A stretch of DNA of 64,000 bases. It comes from Ameyamaea chiangmaiensis (lineage in GTDB: Bacteria > Pseudomonadota > Alphaproteobacteria > Acetobacterales > Acetobacteraceae). Made by a program: the position numbers and the translations under genes. The notes under the pieces were generated by a model. That model saw nothing but the letters and a program-made list of their open reading frames with translations, was not told where the DNA came from and made no database searches. The first letter of the stretch is position 1, and each line of letters opens with the position of its first letter. This document shows positions 52,855 to 61,837 of this stretch, in pieces. The stretch spans positions 62,001-126,000 of the forward strand of contig NZ_BAPT01000001.1 of the NCBI RefSeq assembly GCF_025995235.1, in the 5' to 3' direction.

Positions 52855-53860
52855 AACGCTGCCTTCGGCCAAGCAGCCGTCGCCCCCGGGCCGGCCGCGC
52901 TTGCCACACTGGGATCGCCAAACGATCATGCGTTTCGCGATCCGTTATTCGCTGGTTCTGATATTGTCCGTTTTCATTATCGGACTTGCGATCTCGAATC
53001 ACAACTTCCTGACGGTTTCGAATCTTAACGTCATTCTGATCCAGGTGTCGGCCAATGCGCTTCTGGCGACGGGTGCGACCTTTGTGATTCTGACCGGCGG
53101 CATCGACCTGTCGGTCGGCAGTATCGTGGGTCTGGCGGGCGTGGCCGGCGCCATGTTCGGCCAGAACGACGGGGCATGGCCGTGCGCCGAGGCGATCGGC
53201 GCGGGACTTCTGGCCGGTCTGGCGGTGGGGGCGTTCAATGGCGCGCTGACGGCCTATGCACGGGTGCCGGCGTTCGTCGCGACGCTCGGGAACATGACGG
53301 TGGCGTCCGGCATCGCGTTTGTCCTGAGCAATGGTCAGCCGATTTCGGGCCTTTCGGACCAATTCATGATGCTGTCCGGGCAGGTCGGTTTTCTGGCGAT
53401 GCCTGTGCTGGTGATGCTGGTGGTTGTGGCGGTTTCGTGGATCGTGCTGGGGCGCACGCGCTTTGGGATGCATGTCTACGCGGTCGGCGGCAACAGCTAC
53501 GCGGCCCGCGTCGCGGGCATCAACACCGCGCGCGTCAAGATGCTTGTCTATGTGATTTCGGGCGGCCTGGCCGGCATGGCGGGCCTGCTTCTGGCGGCCC
53601 GGGCGACGGCGGGCATCGCGACGACCGGCAGCGGGTATGAGCTGAACGCGATCGCGGCGGCGGTGATCGGCGGCATCAGCCTCGCCGGTGGGCGTGGCTC
53701 GATCGCTGGAACGGTCATGGGTTTTCTGATGATCGGTGTTCTGGACAACGGATTGAACATCATCAACGTATCCCCCTTCTATCAGGAAATCGTCAAAGGT
53801 CTGATCATCATTGGTGCCGTGTTTGCCGACAGTGTCAGCCGTGCCGGTGAAGAACGTTAA
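52841..53860 (+). CDS. CUT2 sugar/polyol ABC transporter permease (RbsC type)
   Basis: 339 residues from the ATG at 52841, overlapping the ATPase gene by 14 bp. About nine to ten membrane helices are visible. The RbsC family motifs are present: LLATGATFVILTGGIDLSVGSIVGLAG, YALGRNxYAA-like VYAVGGNSYAARVAGIN, and AIAAAVIGGISLAGGRGSIAG near the end. It forms the inner-membrane channel of the importer. A long N-terminal tail rich in Pro and Arg precedes TM1. Confidence 0.92.
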   Translation: MLLTETLPSAKQPSPPGRPRLPHWDRQTIMRFAIRYSLVLILSVFIIGLAISNHNFLTVSNLNVILIQVSANALLATGATFVILTGGIDLSVGSIVGLAGVAGAMFGQNDGAWPCAEAIGAGLLAGLAVGAFNGALTAYARVPAFVATLGNMTVASGIAFVLSNGQPISGLSDQFMMLSGQVGFLAMPVLVMLVVVAVSWIVLGRTRFGMHVYAVGGNSYAARVAGINTARVKMLVYVISGGLAGMAGLLLAARATAGIATTGSGYELNAIAAAVIGGISLAGGRGSIAGTVMGFLMIGVLDNGLNIINVSPFYQEIVKGLIIIGAVFADSVSRAGEER

Positions 53861-53897
53861 GACAACTTACATTCTCAAGAACGATAAAAAGAATCGG

Positions 53898-54941
53898 ATG
53901 AAATCGATGGCTCTTGTTACGTCCCTGCGCCGCCTTGCCGGAGCGGCCGCCCTCATGCTTGCTGGCACGGCGATTGTCTCGCAGGCACATGCTGACGCAC
54001 AGCACCCCGTGATCGGCTTCACGGTGTATGAAATGAGTTCCTTCATTTCGCTCGGGCAGAAAGGTGCCCAGGCGATCGCGGAGAAGAACGGCGCGACGCT
54101 GTTGTGGAACTCCGCGAATGAAGACGTGAACACGCAGGTTTCGCATATTCAGCAGTATATCAACCGCAAGGTCGATGCGATCATCATCTGTCCGGTGAAT
54201 TCGTCCACCCTGGCACCCGAGGTCGATGCAGCACGCAAGGCGGGAATCCCGGTCTTCTTTGCCAATATCAGCGTGCCGGAGACCGTCTTGAAGAACGCGG
54301 TGGCCTATGTCGGTCCCGATGACGTGAAGGCGGGCGAGCAGGAGGCCGATCACATGGTCAAGGCCCTGGGCGGCAAGGGCAAGGTCGTCGTCATTCAGGG
54401 ACCTCTGGGCCAGTCGGCGGAAATCGACCGCACGCAGGGCATCAAGAACGTGCTGGCGAAAAATCCGGGCGTGGAACTGGCAGCGATCCAGCCGGGCAAC
54501 TGGCTGCGCACCAAGGCATATTCCCTGACGCAGGACTGGTTGTCGCGTTATGGTTCTGAGCTGGGCGGCATCATCGCCGAGAACGACGACATGGCGGTCG
54601 GCGCCATCCAGGCACTGCGCGAGCGGGGACTGGCAGGCAAAATTCCGGTTGTCGGCATTGACGGCATCAAGGACGGCATGCGTGCGGTGCGGGACGGTAC
54701 GCTGATCGAGACCAACCTGCAGAACGGGCCGCTGGAACTGGGCATGGCCGTTCAGGTGGCGGTGGACCATCTGCAGGGCAAGCAGGTTCCCAGGATGGCG
54801 CTGTTCACGATGCCCGAGCTCACGAAGGACAATGTCGGGCATTACTACGACCAGTTGTATGGAGACCTGCCGAAGTTCATCTCCGAACTGCCTGACAGGG
54901 TCCGCCAGAACCTGACATCCGGCCATTATTCCGAACAGTAA
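53898..54941 (+). CDS. Periplasmic polyol/sugar-binding protein of CUT2 ABC transporter (RbsB type)
   Basis: 347 residues from MKSMALVTSLRRLAGAAALM with a signal peptide cut near QAHADAQ. The type I periplasmic binding fold is seen: PVIGFTVYEMSSFISLGQKG, VDAIIICPVNSSTLAPEVDAA, AGIPVFFANI and GIIAENDDMAVGAIQAL. It binds the polyol in the periplasm and hands it to the permease encoded 37 bp upstream. Binding residues cannot be assigned to a specific sugar by eye; the gene context suggests a short polyol or ketose such as erythritol, threitol or erythrulose. Confidence 0.9.
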   Translation: MKSMALVTSLRRLAGAAALMLAGTAIVSQAHADAQHPVIGFTVYEMSSFISLGQKGAQAIAEKNGATLLWNSANEDVNTQVSHIQQYINRKVDAIIICPVNSSTLAPEVDAARKAGIPVFFANISVPETVLKNAVAYVGPDDVKAGEQEADHMVKALGGKGKVVVIQGPLGQSAEIDRTQGIKNVLAKNPGVELAAIQPGNWLRTKAYSLTQDWLSRYGSELGGIIAENDDMAVGAIQALRERGLAGKIPVVGIDGIKDGMRAVRDGTLIETNLQNGPLELGMAVQVAVDHLQGKQVPRMALFTMPELTKDNVGHYYDQLYGDLPKFISELPDRVRQNLTSGHYSEQ

Positions 54942-54961
54942 GGCAGAAGGTGCACACCGGA

Positions 54962-55729
54962 ATGACGAATTCTCAGGCCAGACACTGGATCGGTACCAGC
55001 TGGAAGATGAACAAGACTCTGCCCGAGGCAGCAGAGTTTGCGAAACGCCTGCTGGGTGTCGATATCCCGGGTTCGGTTCAGCCTTTCGTCATTCCCCCCT
55101 TTACGGCACTGGCGTCGGTCGCGACCATCCTGCGTGACAGTGGGGTGTTGGTCGGCGCGCAGACCATGCACTGGGCCGACCAGGGCTCATGGACCGGGGA
55201 GATTTCCGCGCCCATGCTGGTCGATGCGGGGGCGCAACTTGTCGAACTTGGCCACTCCGAACGCCGGCAGCATTTCGGAGAGACCGATCACACCGTCAAT
55301 CTGAAGGTGTTGTCCGCGTTGCGGCACGGTCTGATCCCCCTGATCTGCATCGGCGAGGATCATGACGAGCGTGCCTGGGGTGTAGCCCGGGCGACTCTGG
55401 AACGTCAGATCCGGGTCGCGCTTCTGGGCGTGCGGCCAGACGAGGCCCATCGCGTCGTCCTTGCGTATGAGCCCGTGTGGGCGATCGGGGAGACCGGGCG
55501 CCCGGCCCCGGCCGATCTCGTTGCGCAGACGCACCGGGATATACGTCGCATACTCGTTGACATGGGGACCGGCTTCGCCGGGCTCAGGATCCTGTATGGC
55601 GGCAGCGTCTCGCCGGACAACGCTCCGGATTATCTCGACAGTCCAGACGTCGGCGGCTTGTTCGTCGGGCGCTCGGCGTGGAATGTGGACGGGTATCAGT
55701 CTATATTAAGGGCTGGTGCACCCTCATAA
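54962..55729 (+). CDS. eryH: Triose-phosphate isomerase homologue of the EryH/LerI (TpiA2) clade
   Basis: 255 residues from the ATG at 54962; a GTG at 54950 is an alternative. Catalytic residues are intact: Lys15 in GTSWKMN, His98 in LGHSERR, Glu170 in YEPVWAIGE, plus the phosphate loop GGSVSPDN. The GTSWKMNKTL start, where ordinary TIMs have GNWKMN, is what I recall from EryH/LerI proteins of erythritol loci. These convert L-erythrulose-1-phosphate (3-tetrulose-4-phosphate) to D-erythrulose-4-phosphate. It lies 20 bp after the binding-protein gene. Ordinary TIM activity remains possible. Confidence 0.82.
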   Translation: MTNSQARHWIGTSWKMNKTLPEAAEFAKRLLGVDIPGSVQPFVIPPFTALASVATILRDSGVLVGAQTMHWADQGSWTGEISAPMLVDAGAQLVELGHSERRQHFGETDHTVNLKVLSALRHGLIPLICIGEDHDERAWGVARATLERQIRVALLGVRPDEAHRVVLAYEPVWAIGETGRPAPADLVAQTHRDIRRILVDMGTGFAGLRILYGGSVSPDNAPDYLDSPDVGGLFVGRSAWNVDGYQSILRAGAPS

Positions 55730-55746
55730 CGCGGGATTGGGATCGG

Positions 55747-56586
55747 ATGGCGAGTACGACGACAGGCGATCGAACACAGCGTAGCCGTTTGATGGATATT
55801 CAGGGCGATCAGAGTGCGGGCGAGATTCGCCGCAGGCAGATCCTGAACGCCGTGATCGACGCTGGCACGGCGCAGATCGATGAACTTGCCGCGGCTCTCT
55901 CGGTCAGTCGCATGACCATTCATCGTGATATCCAGCAGCTTGTCGAGCAGGGTCTGGTGCGCAAGGTGCACGGTGGTGTAACGAGCCTCGCGTCGTCCCT
56001 CGTCGAGAGCACGATTTTCTTTCGCTCCCGGCAGGAGGAGGCGTGCAAGCACGCTATCGCGCAAAAGGCGGTGTCCCTGGTCGAGCCCGGGCAGGCCATC
56101 GTGCTTGACGACTCCACCACCGTTGCCGCGATGCTGCCGTTTCTGCCCGCGCTCAAGCCGCTGACCGTGATCTCAAACGGTCTGCGGGTGATTCAGACGT
56201 TGAGTGGCGAAGCCGGGATGCGCGTCATCAGCCTCGGCGGCACGTATGTTGCCGCCCACGACGCGTTTTTCGGGCTTTTGTGCGAACAGGCGGCCCAGTC
56301 GTTGCGCGCGAACATTCTGTTCATGTCCAGTTCCACGGTGCACGGTCTGACAGCCTTCCATCAGGATCAGGACATCGTGAAGGCGAAGCGTACGTTGATG
56401 GAGACGGTCGATTTTCGGGTGCTGCTGATCGACAGCAGCAAGTTCGGGCGCACGGCCCTGCACCGTCTGGCGGCACTGTCCGAATTCGATCTGGTGATCA
56501 CCGACAGCAACCTGCCGTCCGAAACGCGCGAAGACCTGGAGGCGAGCAACATCCGCCACGAGATCGTGCATGTCCGCCGTGCCTGA
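55747..56586 (+). CDS. DeoR-family transcriptional regulator of the polyol locus
   Basis: 279 residues from the ATG at 55747. The N-terminal helix-turn-helix is RRRQILNAVIDAGTAQIDEL then SVSRMTIHRDIQQLVEQGLVRKVHGG, the DeoR signature. The sensor domain has IVLDDSTTVAAM, VISNGLRVIQTL and LLIDSSKFGRTALHRLA, which in this family bind a phosphosugar. It is the last gene of the rightward operon, 17 bp after eryH. It probably represses both operons from the GTTAT repeats and is released by a pathway intermediate. Brucella eryD is of another family (SorC-like), so the regulation differs. Confidence 0.9.
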   Translation: MASTTTGDRTQRSRLMDIQGDQSAGEIRRRQILNAVIDAGTAQIDELAAALSVSRMTIHRDIQQLVEQGLVRKVHGGVTSLASSLVESTIFFRSRQEEACKHAIAQKAVSLVEPGQAIVLDDSTTVAAMLPFLPALKPLTVISNGLRVIQTLSGEAGMRVISLGGTYVAAHDAFFGLLCEQAAQSLRANILFMSSSTVHGLTAFHQDQDIVKAKRTLMETVDFRVLLIDSSKFGRTALHRLAALSEFDLVITDSNLPSETREDLEASNIRHEIVHVRRA

Positions 56587-56601
56587 CCGTCGCGCCGGCT
56601 G

Positions 56602-57060
56602 TCAGTCGTCGGGACAGCGATGCGTCGAGCCGGGAAAGTCCGAGCATGCGCCCGTGCGTGCGTCCCAGCGCCACGTCATCATCGGTCCGGCCATGCCATC
56701 CGGCTTGACCTGCGATATCACCGCCAGAAGGCGCGAGACCCTGCCGCGTGTGTAGCCGAGATCGACAAAGCCGCTGAACGCGCCCGGGTCGCGGCTGGCG
56801 CTTTCGAAATGGACGGGCTTTCCCCCCTTGCCGGGGACACCCATGCGCGCCGTCACCTGTGCCTCGGTCGCATGACGAAGTCCCTCCAGCACGGGTTCGG
56901 ACAGGCTGAGGCACGTCACGTCGGGCCGTTCGTCATCGGCCGGAAGTGCGGTCCAGCACGCCGCCTGGGCGGGATAACCATGGGCGGCATAGGCCCGCCT
57001 GGCTCCCGAAACAGGAGTCGCGAGCAGGCAGACGGCCAGGCCGCAGAAGAGTGGCTTCAT
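56602..57060 (-). CDS. Exported protein of unknown function
   Basis: 152 residues from MKPLFCGLAVCLLATPVSGA, a signal peptide cut near ARRAYAAHG. The mature part has four cysteines, in AACWTALP, VTCLSLSEP, GACSDFPG and HRCPDD, and a central GKPVHFESASRDPGAFSGFVDLGYTRG. The ending MTWRWDARTGACSDFPGS suggests two disulfide bonds in the periplasm. I do not recognise a family. It converges on the DeoR gene and diverges from a TonB receptor gene, with 195 bp of promoter region between. Confidence 0.7.
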   Translation of the reverse strand: MKPLFCGLAVCLLATPVSGARRAYAAHGYPAQAACWTALPADDERPDVTCLSLSEPVLEGLRHATEAQVTARMGVPGKGGKPVHFESASRDPGAFSGFVDLGYTRGRVSRLLAVISQVKPDGMAGPMMTWRWDARTGACSDFPGSTHRCPDD

Positions 57061-57255
57061 GACGGGCACCTTTACAGCGGAGAACGCCGGGTCGGCATCG
57101 CGCCATTTCCGGCCGTCGTCAAGCGCTTGGCGGCTATGTCCGGGACACGGGAGCAGACGCGCGTGCATATACCGTGCATTCATGTTGCGACTAAGTTGCA
57201 ATTTCAGTATAGGAACCGTACGTCCGGTCTGGAACCGCCTGTCTCCGAGGGTACC

Positions 57256-59466
57256 GTGTCAAAGTCTCTACCTCCCCGTCATGTCTTTCCCTCGCTCGCT
57301 CTGTTGATGGCGGGAAGCGCTTTCCCGGCACTGGCGCTTCACGCCCGGGCCGCCGAGACGACCTTGCAGCGTCCGGCGGCCGCAGCAGCGCCCGGACCGG
57401 TGGAGGATGAAACAATCCTCGTCCAGGCAAAGCGGCGAAACCAGATGGAGGTCAGAAGCGGCGGTCAACTCGGCGCACTGGGCACGAAACGGGGACTGGA
57501 TGTACCGTTCAACGTCCGCAGCTACACCGCCAGCCTGATTCTCAACCAGCAGTCGCAGACCCTGGGTGAGGTTCTGCAGAACGATCCGTCCGTCCGGACG
57601 ACGCTGGGATACGGCAATTTTTCCGAGATGTTCATCATTCGCGGTTTCGTGCTCTACGGTGACGATGTCTCGATCAACGGTCTGTACGGCATTACCCCGC
57701 GCCAGCTCGTCTCGCCGCAACTTTATGATCAGGTGCAGATCCTCAACGGCGCGAGCGCGTTCCTCAACGGCGCGGCGCCGGGCAGTTCGGGCGTGGGCGG
57801 CAACATCAACCTGATCTTCAAGCAGGCGACGAACGACCCCATCACGCGTCTGACAGGTGATTACACCAGCAGCGCCATGGGTGGTGGGGCGTTGGACGTG
57901 GGGCGACGCTTCGGTCAGGGAAAGCAGTTCGGGGTGCGCCTGAATGTCGCGGGCATGTCGGGCGAGGACGCGATCAGCGGCGAATATCGTCATTCGACCG
58001 TGGTTGGCACGGACGTCGACTGGCGTTCGTTGGACGATCGCACGCGTGTCACCATGGACATCAACTACCAGAACCAGGGGGTTGATGGCGGCCGTCCGGC
58101 GATCTTTCTGGGCACGGTGAACGCGGTACCGCGCGCGCCGTCGCCGTCACACAATTTCGGGCAAACCTGGGCCTATAACGATCTGAACTACGTGTTTGGC
58201 ATGCTCAATGTCGAGCACGACCTGACGCGGAACGTGATGCTCTACGGTGCGTTCGGCGCGCTGACGTCAGACGAGAAGGGCAATTACTCTAACCCGACGG
58301 TGTCCAATGCCGCCACCGGCGACGCCACGGCCGGGGCGATGTATGTGCCCTACCAGCAGACAAACGAAAGCACGCGCGCGGGCGTGCGTGCGAAATTCGA
58401 CACCGGGCCCGTACATCACGAGGTCAATGCAGGTGGTTCGGCCGTGTGGGAGGACACGCGCGCTGCGTATGACATGGCCCTGACAAGTTATGCGACGAAC
58501 ATCTATCGCACGCGGCCCGTGGCCCCGCCCGCGGAGACATTCGCCGGTGGCGTGGTGAACGACCCGCACACCACAAACAGCACGCGTCTCTACAGCCTGT
58601 TCTTCTCCGATACGATGAGCGCGTTCCACGACCGTGTCGCCCTGACGGCCGGGTTCCGTTATCAGAACATGCGGATCAACGGCTACAATTACAGCACGAC
58701 GGGACGCGGCGCGTTGTCGGCGGCCTACGACCAGGATGCCATCACGCCGGTCGTGGGTCTGGTCGTCCATCCGACGCGCCAGACATCGGTGTATTTCAAC
58801 CGTATCGAAGGTTTGTCACAGGGACCGACGGCGACGGGGAACGTGATCAATCTTGGCGAGATTTTCCCGCCCTACAAATCCGTCCAGTATGAGATCGGAG
58901 GCAAATACGATACCGGCCGGTTCAGCGCAGGCCTTGCGTTTTACCAGATTGCCGAACCCAACGCCTATTCCGTCGCGGTGGGCAACACCGGCGAATATGC
59001 CTTCCGCGAGGACGGTATTGAGCGCCACCGCGGTATCGAGCTGAACCTGAATGGCGAGATCGTGCACGGGCTGCGCTTCAACGGCGGCGGGACCGTCATT
59101 CAGGCCGAGCAACGCCATACGGCGGGTGGCACCTATGACGGCAAGACCGCGATCGGCGTTCCGAACTACACGATCAACGGCAATCTCGAATATGATCTGC
59201 CGTTCCTCAAGGGCGGGACGGTGATCGGCCGCGTCGTCAATACCGGCAAGCAGTGGGTCAATCAGGCCAACACGCTGCACCTGCCGGTATGGACGCGCTT
59301 CGACGTGGGCGCGCGCTATACGTTCGTGACCCACCACACGCCGATCACACTGCGTTTCGGGGTCGATAACCTGGCCAACACGCGGTACTGGGCATCGGCG
59401 TTCGGCGGTTATCTGCTGGAAGGCATGCCCCGCACGTTCAAATTCTCCTTCACCACCGATTTGTAA
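57256..59466 (+). CDS. TonB-dependent siderophore-type receptor
   Basis: 736 residues from a GTG at 57256 preceded by CGAGGG. The signal peptide is cut near ARAAETT. The plug follows with DVPFNVRSYTASLILNQQSQTLGEVLQNDPSVRTT, FIIRGFVLYGDDVSING and SSGVGGNINLIFKQAT. The barrel ends with GVDNLANTRYWAS and a terminal TFKFSFTTDL. The layout resembles ferric-siderophore (FhuA/FoxA-like) receptors. It is monocistronic. No Fur-type box is obvious to me upstream, where GTTGC occurs twice 12 bases apart near 57184-57200. Confidence 0.9.
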   Translation: MSKSLPPRHVFPSLALLMAGSAFPALALHARAAETTLQRPAAAAAPGPVEDETILVQAKRRNQMEVRSGGQLGALGTKRGLDVPFNVRSYTASLILNQQSQTLGEVLQNDPSVRTTLGYGNFSEMFIIRGFVLYGDDVSINGLYGITPRQLVSPQLYDQVQILNGASAFLNGAAPGSSGVGGNINLIFKQATNDPITRLTGDYTSSAMGGGALDVGRRFGQGKQFGVRLNVAGMSGEDAISGEYRHSTVVGTDVDWRSLDDRTRVTMDINYQNQGVDGGRPAIFLGTVNAVPRAPSPSHNFGQTWAYNDLNYVFGMLNVEHDLTRNVMLYGAFGALTSDEKGNYSNPTVSNAATGDATAGAMYVPYQQTNESTRAGVRAKFDTGPVHHEVNAGGSAVWEDTRAAYDMALTSYATNIYRTRPVAPPAETFAGGVVNDPHTTNSTRLYSLFFSDTMSAFHDRVALTAGFRYQNMRINGYNYSTTGRGALSAAYDQDAITPVVGLVVHPTRQTSVYFNRIEGLSQGPTATGNVINLGEIFPPYKSVQYEIGGKYDTGRFSAGLAFYQIAEPNAYSVAVGNTGEYAFREDGIERHRGIELNLNGEIVHGLRFNGGGTVIQAEQRHTAGGTYDGKTAIGVPNYTINGNLEYDLPFLKGGTVIGRVVNTGKQWVNQANTLHLPVWTRFDVGARYTFVTHHTPITLRFGVDNLANTRYWASAFGGYLLEGMPRTFKFSFTTDL

Positions 59467-59506
59467 GACACGGTTGGCCCTGCGGGCGGGAAGGCTGTGA
59501 TCGTCG

Positions 59507-60352
59507 TCAGGTCGGAAAGCCCGTGTCACGCGACACGCTTGCCCATGACGTGATCTCGGCCCGCAGCGCCTGTATCTTCGCATCGACCAGGGCGAGCGCG
59601 TCCTCGCCCAGAAACAGATGCGCCGGCGGCTCGGCCGCGTCGATCAGCGCCAGCAGCGCCTGAGCCGCCTTGGCCGGGTCGCCGGGCTGATGTCCGCTTT
59701 TGGCCTGTCGCGCGGCGCGGACCGGGTCCATCACGGAGTCATAGTCAGGGAGACTGCGGGGCGTGCGGTCCATGGAGCGGCCGGCCCAGTCGGTGCGAAA
59801 CTGGCCTGGGGCGAGCGCCGTGACGTGGATGCCGAACGGCCGCACCTCCTTGCCCAAAGCTTCTGAAATGCCTTCGAGCGCGAATTTGCTGCCGCAGTAA
59901 AAGCTGATGCCGGGCATGGTGACGAAACCGCCCATCGACGTGACGTTGACGATATGACCGCGCCGACGCGCGCGCATGCCGGGCAGAACCGCCTTGATCA
60001 GCGCGACGGGGCCGAACACGTTGGCCGCGAATTGTCGCTGCAGATCGTCAAGCGACGATTCCTCAAGCACCCCCTCATGCCCATACCCCGCATTGTTGAC
60101 CAGCACGTCGATCGGGCCGACATCACGTTCCGTGGCCGTGACGGCCCCGGGAATGGCCGCAAAATCGGTCACGTCGAGGACGAGCGGGTGCGCGCGTTCC
60201 GGCGAGAGGGCCGCGAACGCATCGGCGTCGTCCTCGCGCCGGACCGTGCCGACCACCTTGTGGCCCGCGTCAAGCGCCGCCCGGGCGAAGGCGCGACCGA
60301 GACCTGAGCTGACGCCCGTGATAAGGAAGGTTTTGTGTGCGAGAGAGGACAT
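59507..60352 (-). CDS. SDR-family oxidoreductase
   Basis: 281 residues: NADP site LITGVSSGLGRAFA, VNNAGYG, and the catalytic Ser with FYCGSKFALEG (Y-x3-K). It belongs to the large group of classical SDRs annotated as oxidoreductases acting on aldehydes or ketones. It is divergent from a TetR gene across a 50-bp gap that contains a perfect 18-bp palindrome. It is therefore probably the TetR target, perhaps a detoxifying reductase induced by its substrate. Confidence 0.88.
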   Translation of the reverse strand: MSSLAHKTFLITGVSSGLGRAFARAALDAGHKVVGTVRREDDADAFAALSPERAHPLVLDVTDFAAIPGAVTATERDVGPIDVLVNNAGYGHEGVLEESSLDDLQRQFAANVFGPVALIKAVLPGMRARRRGHIVNVTSMGGFVTMPGISFYCGSKFALEGISEALGKEVRPFGIHVTALAPGQFRTDWAGRSMDRTPRSLPDYDSVMDPVRAARQAKSGHQPGDPAKAAQALLALIDAAEPPAHLFLGEDALALVDAKIQALRAEITSWASVSRDTGFPT

Positions 60353-60375
60353 GATCCGGCTTTCGATGACTTTAA

Positions 60376-60393
60376 TTTATATCATGATATAAA
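60376..60393. promoter_or_regulatory. 18-bp perfect palindrome, TetR operator
   Basis: TTTATATCATGATATAAA is an exact palindrome centred in the 50-bp gap between the SDR and tetR starts. It overlaps the space where both promoters must lie. This is the usual form of a TetR-family operator. It is strikingly A+T-rich compared with the surrounding sequence. Confidence 0.7.
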
Positions 60394-60402
60394 AATTTAC
60401 CC

Positions 60403-61014
60403 ATGCAACACAAGCCTCCCGTGTCGTCCATCAGTCCCGGCGGACTGGCACGCCGTCGGCGCGTGATCGAGGCGGCCGAAGCGCTGCTGCGCGAAGGCAA
60501 GGCCGACTTCTCGATGCGTGACCTGGCCGCGCGCGCCGACGTCAGCTTCGCGACGCCGTTCAACCAGTTCGGCAGCAAGGCCGCGATCATGCATGCGCTG
60601 TCGGCCCGCAGGATCGACACCATGCGCGCGCGGCTGCTTGCCTCCTGCGTGCCGCCGGAGGCCGAGGGCCGTGTGATGCTGGCCCTCGATCTGGCGGTGT
60701 CGGTCATTCTGGAAGAGCCCACGGTCAACCGCGCCGTCCTCGGGTGGCTGGGGACGGCGGGCCCGGTCACCGGCGAGGTCTGGACCCGCTCCAGCGCTCT
60801 GTGGGCGCAGGCGCTTGGTGAGGGGGAGGGCCTGACCATTGCCGACGATCAGGGGGCGCTGAGTCGTCTGGCCGGCCATCTTGCCTTTGCGTTTCGTGGC
60901 GTCCTGTCGTTCTGGACAGCGGGGGAGATTCCGGACGCCGATCTGGCAGGCACGGCGTGCGACGTGGCGCGCGGGCTGCTGGCCGGGTGTGTCGCGACCC
61001 GCGTGTGCGTGTAA
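60403..61014 (+). CDS. TetR-family transcriptional regulator
   Basis: 203 residues. The DNA-binding domain reads RRRRVIEAAEALLREG then FSMRDLAARADVSFATPFNQFGSKAAIMHAL, with an unusual FNQFG in place of YNHFG. The C-terminal domain is helical and lies near residues 80-190. It probably represses the divergent SDR gene and itself from the palindrome at 60376-60393. Confidence 0.88.
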   Translation: MQHKPPVSSISPGGLARRRRVIEAAEALLREGKADFSMRDLAARADVSFATPFNQFGSKAAIMHALSARRIDTMRARLLASCVPPEAEGRVMLALDLAVSVILEEPTVNRAVLGWLGTAGPVTGEVWTRSSALWAQALGEGEGLTIADDQGALSRLAGHLAFAFRGVLSFWTAGEIPDADLAGTACDVARGLLAGCVATRVCV

Positions 61015-61081
61015 TGTGTCGTCCGCGACCGTTCGTCGCCAGGACGGCCCCCTTGTGCCTGCCGCATGATAGGAGGTCCTG

Positions 61082-61717
61082 ATGTATGCGCCCAAACAGT
61101 TCAGGGAAGATCGCCGGGACGTCCTGCTGGCCGCCCTCCGTTCCATCCAGTTCGGCGCCCTGATCGCCGTGTCCGACGGGCGGCCAGAGGCGGTGCACAT
61201 GCCCATGGTCGTGCGCGAGGAGCCCACCGGTCTGGTGCTGGAAGGCCATGTGGCACTGGGCAACCCGTTCTGGAAGATCGCGGCGGCGGGCACGGGGGGG
61301 CTGGCCGTGTTTCAGGGGCCGCAGGCCTACATCCATCCGGGATGGTACGAGACCAAGCGCGCGACCGGCAAGGCCGTGCCGACTTGGAATTATGTCGCGG
61401 TCCACGTGCGCGGCACCCTGACGATCGAGCGCGATCCCCTCTGGTTGCGTCGCCATCTTGATACGCTGACGCAGGCCAACGAGGAGGGGCGGGCGGACCC
61501 TTGGCGCGTGTCCGATGCGCCGGACGATTATATCGACGCCATGCTGCGGGCGATCGTGGGGGTGCGTCTTTCGGTCGACGCGATGGAGGGGGTATGGAAG
61601 ATGATCCAGCATCACCCGGAGTCCAATCGCCGGGGCGTCATCGCCGGACTGGCGCACGAGGGGCGGGCGTCGGCGCGTGAGATGGGGGCCCTGATGGGTG
61701 AGCGCGAGGGGCAGTAG
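61082..61717 (+). CDS. PaiB-family FMN-binding protein
   Basis: 211 residues from an ATG with AGGAGG upstream. Family marks are the start MYAPKQF, the HPGWYETKRATGKAVPTWNY block and a late QHHPESNRRGVIAGL. The fold is a split barrel that binds FMN. PaiB of Bacillus was described as a repressor of sporulation and protease genes; in Gram-negatives the role is unknown. It lies 67 bp after tetR on the same strand and may be cotranscribed. The symbol is withheld because function is not conserved. Confidence 0.85.
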   Translation: MYAPKQFREDRRDVLLAALRSIQFGALIAVSDGRPEAVHMPMVVREEPTGLVLEGHVALGNPFWKIAAAGTGGLAVFQGPQAYIHPGWYETKRATGKAVPTWNYVAVHVRGTLTIERDPLWLRRHLDTLTQANEEGRADPWRVSDAPDDYIDAMLRAIVGVRLSVDAMEGVWKMIQHHPESNRRGVIAGLAHEGRASAREMGALMGEREGQ

Positions 61718-61837
61718 GCGCGGGCGGAAACTTTTCCGGTCACCCGCGTGTTAGGATCATGAATATCTTGTCATGATCGCGTGCCGGTCGCCGGGGACTG
61801 TCATCCGCCCCGCGTGAGCCGCACCAGAAAGGCACGC

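Noticed and set aside
56602..59466. Reading the second TonB receptor as a 948-residue protein from 56620
   Set aside because: The first 212 codons overlap an exported protein on the other strand and lack a signal peptide; the GTG at 57256 has a ribosome-binding site followed by a proper signal peptide.
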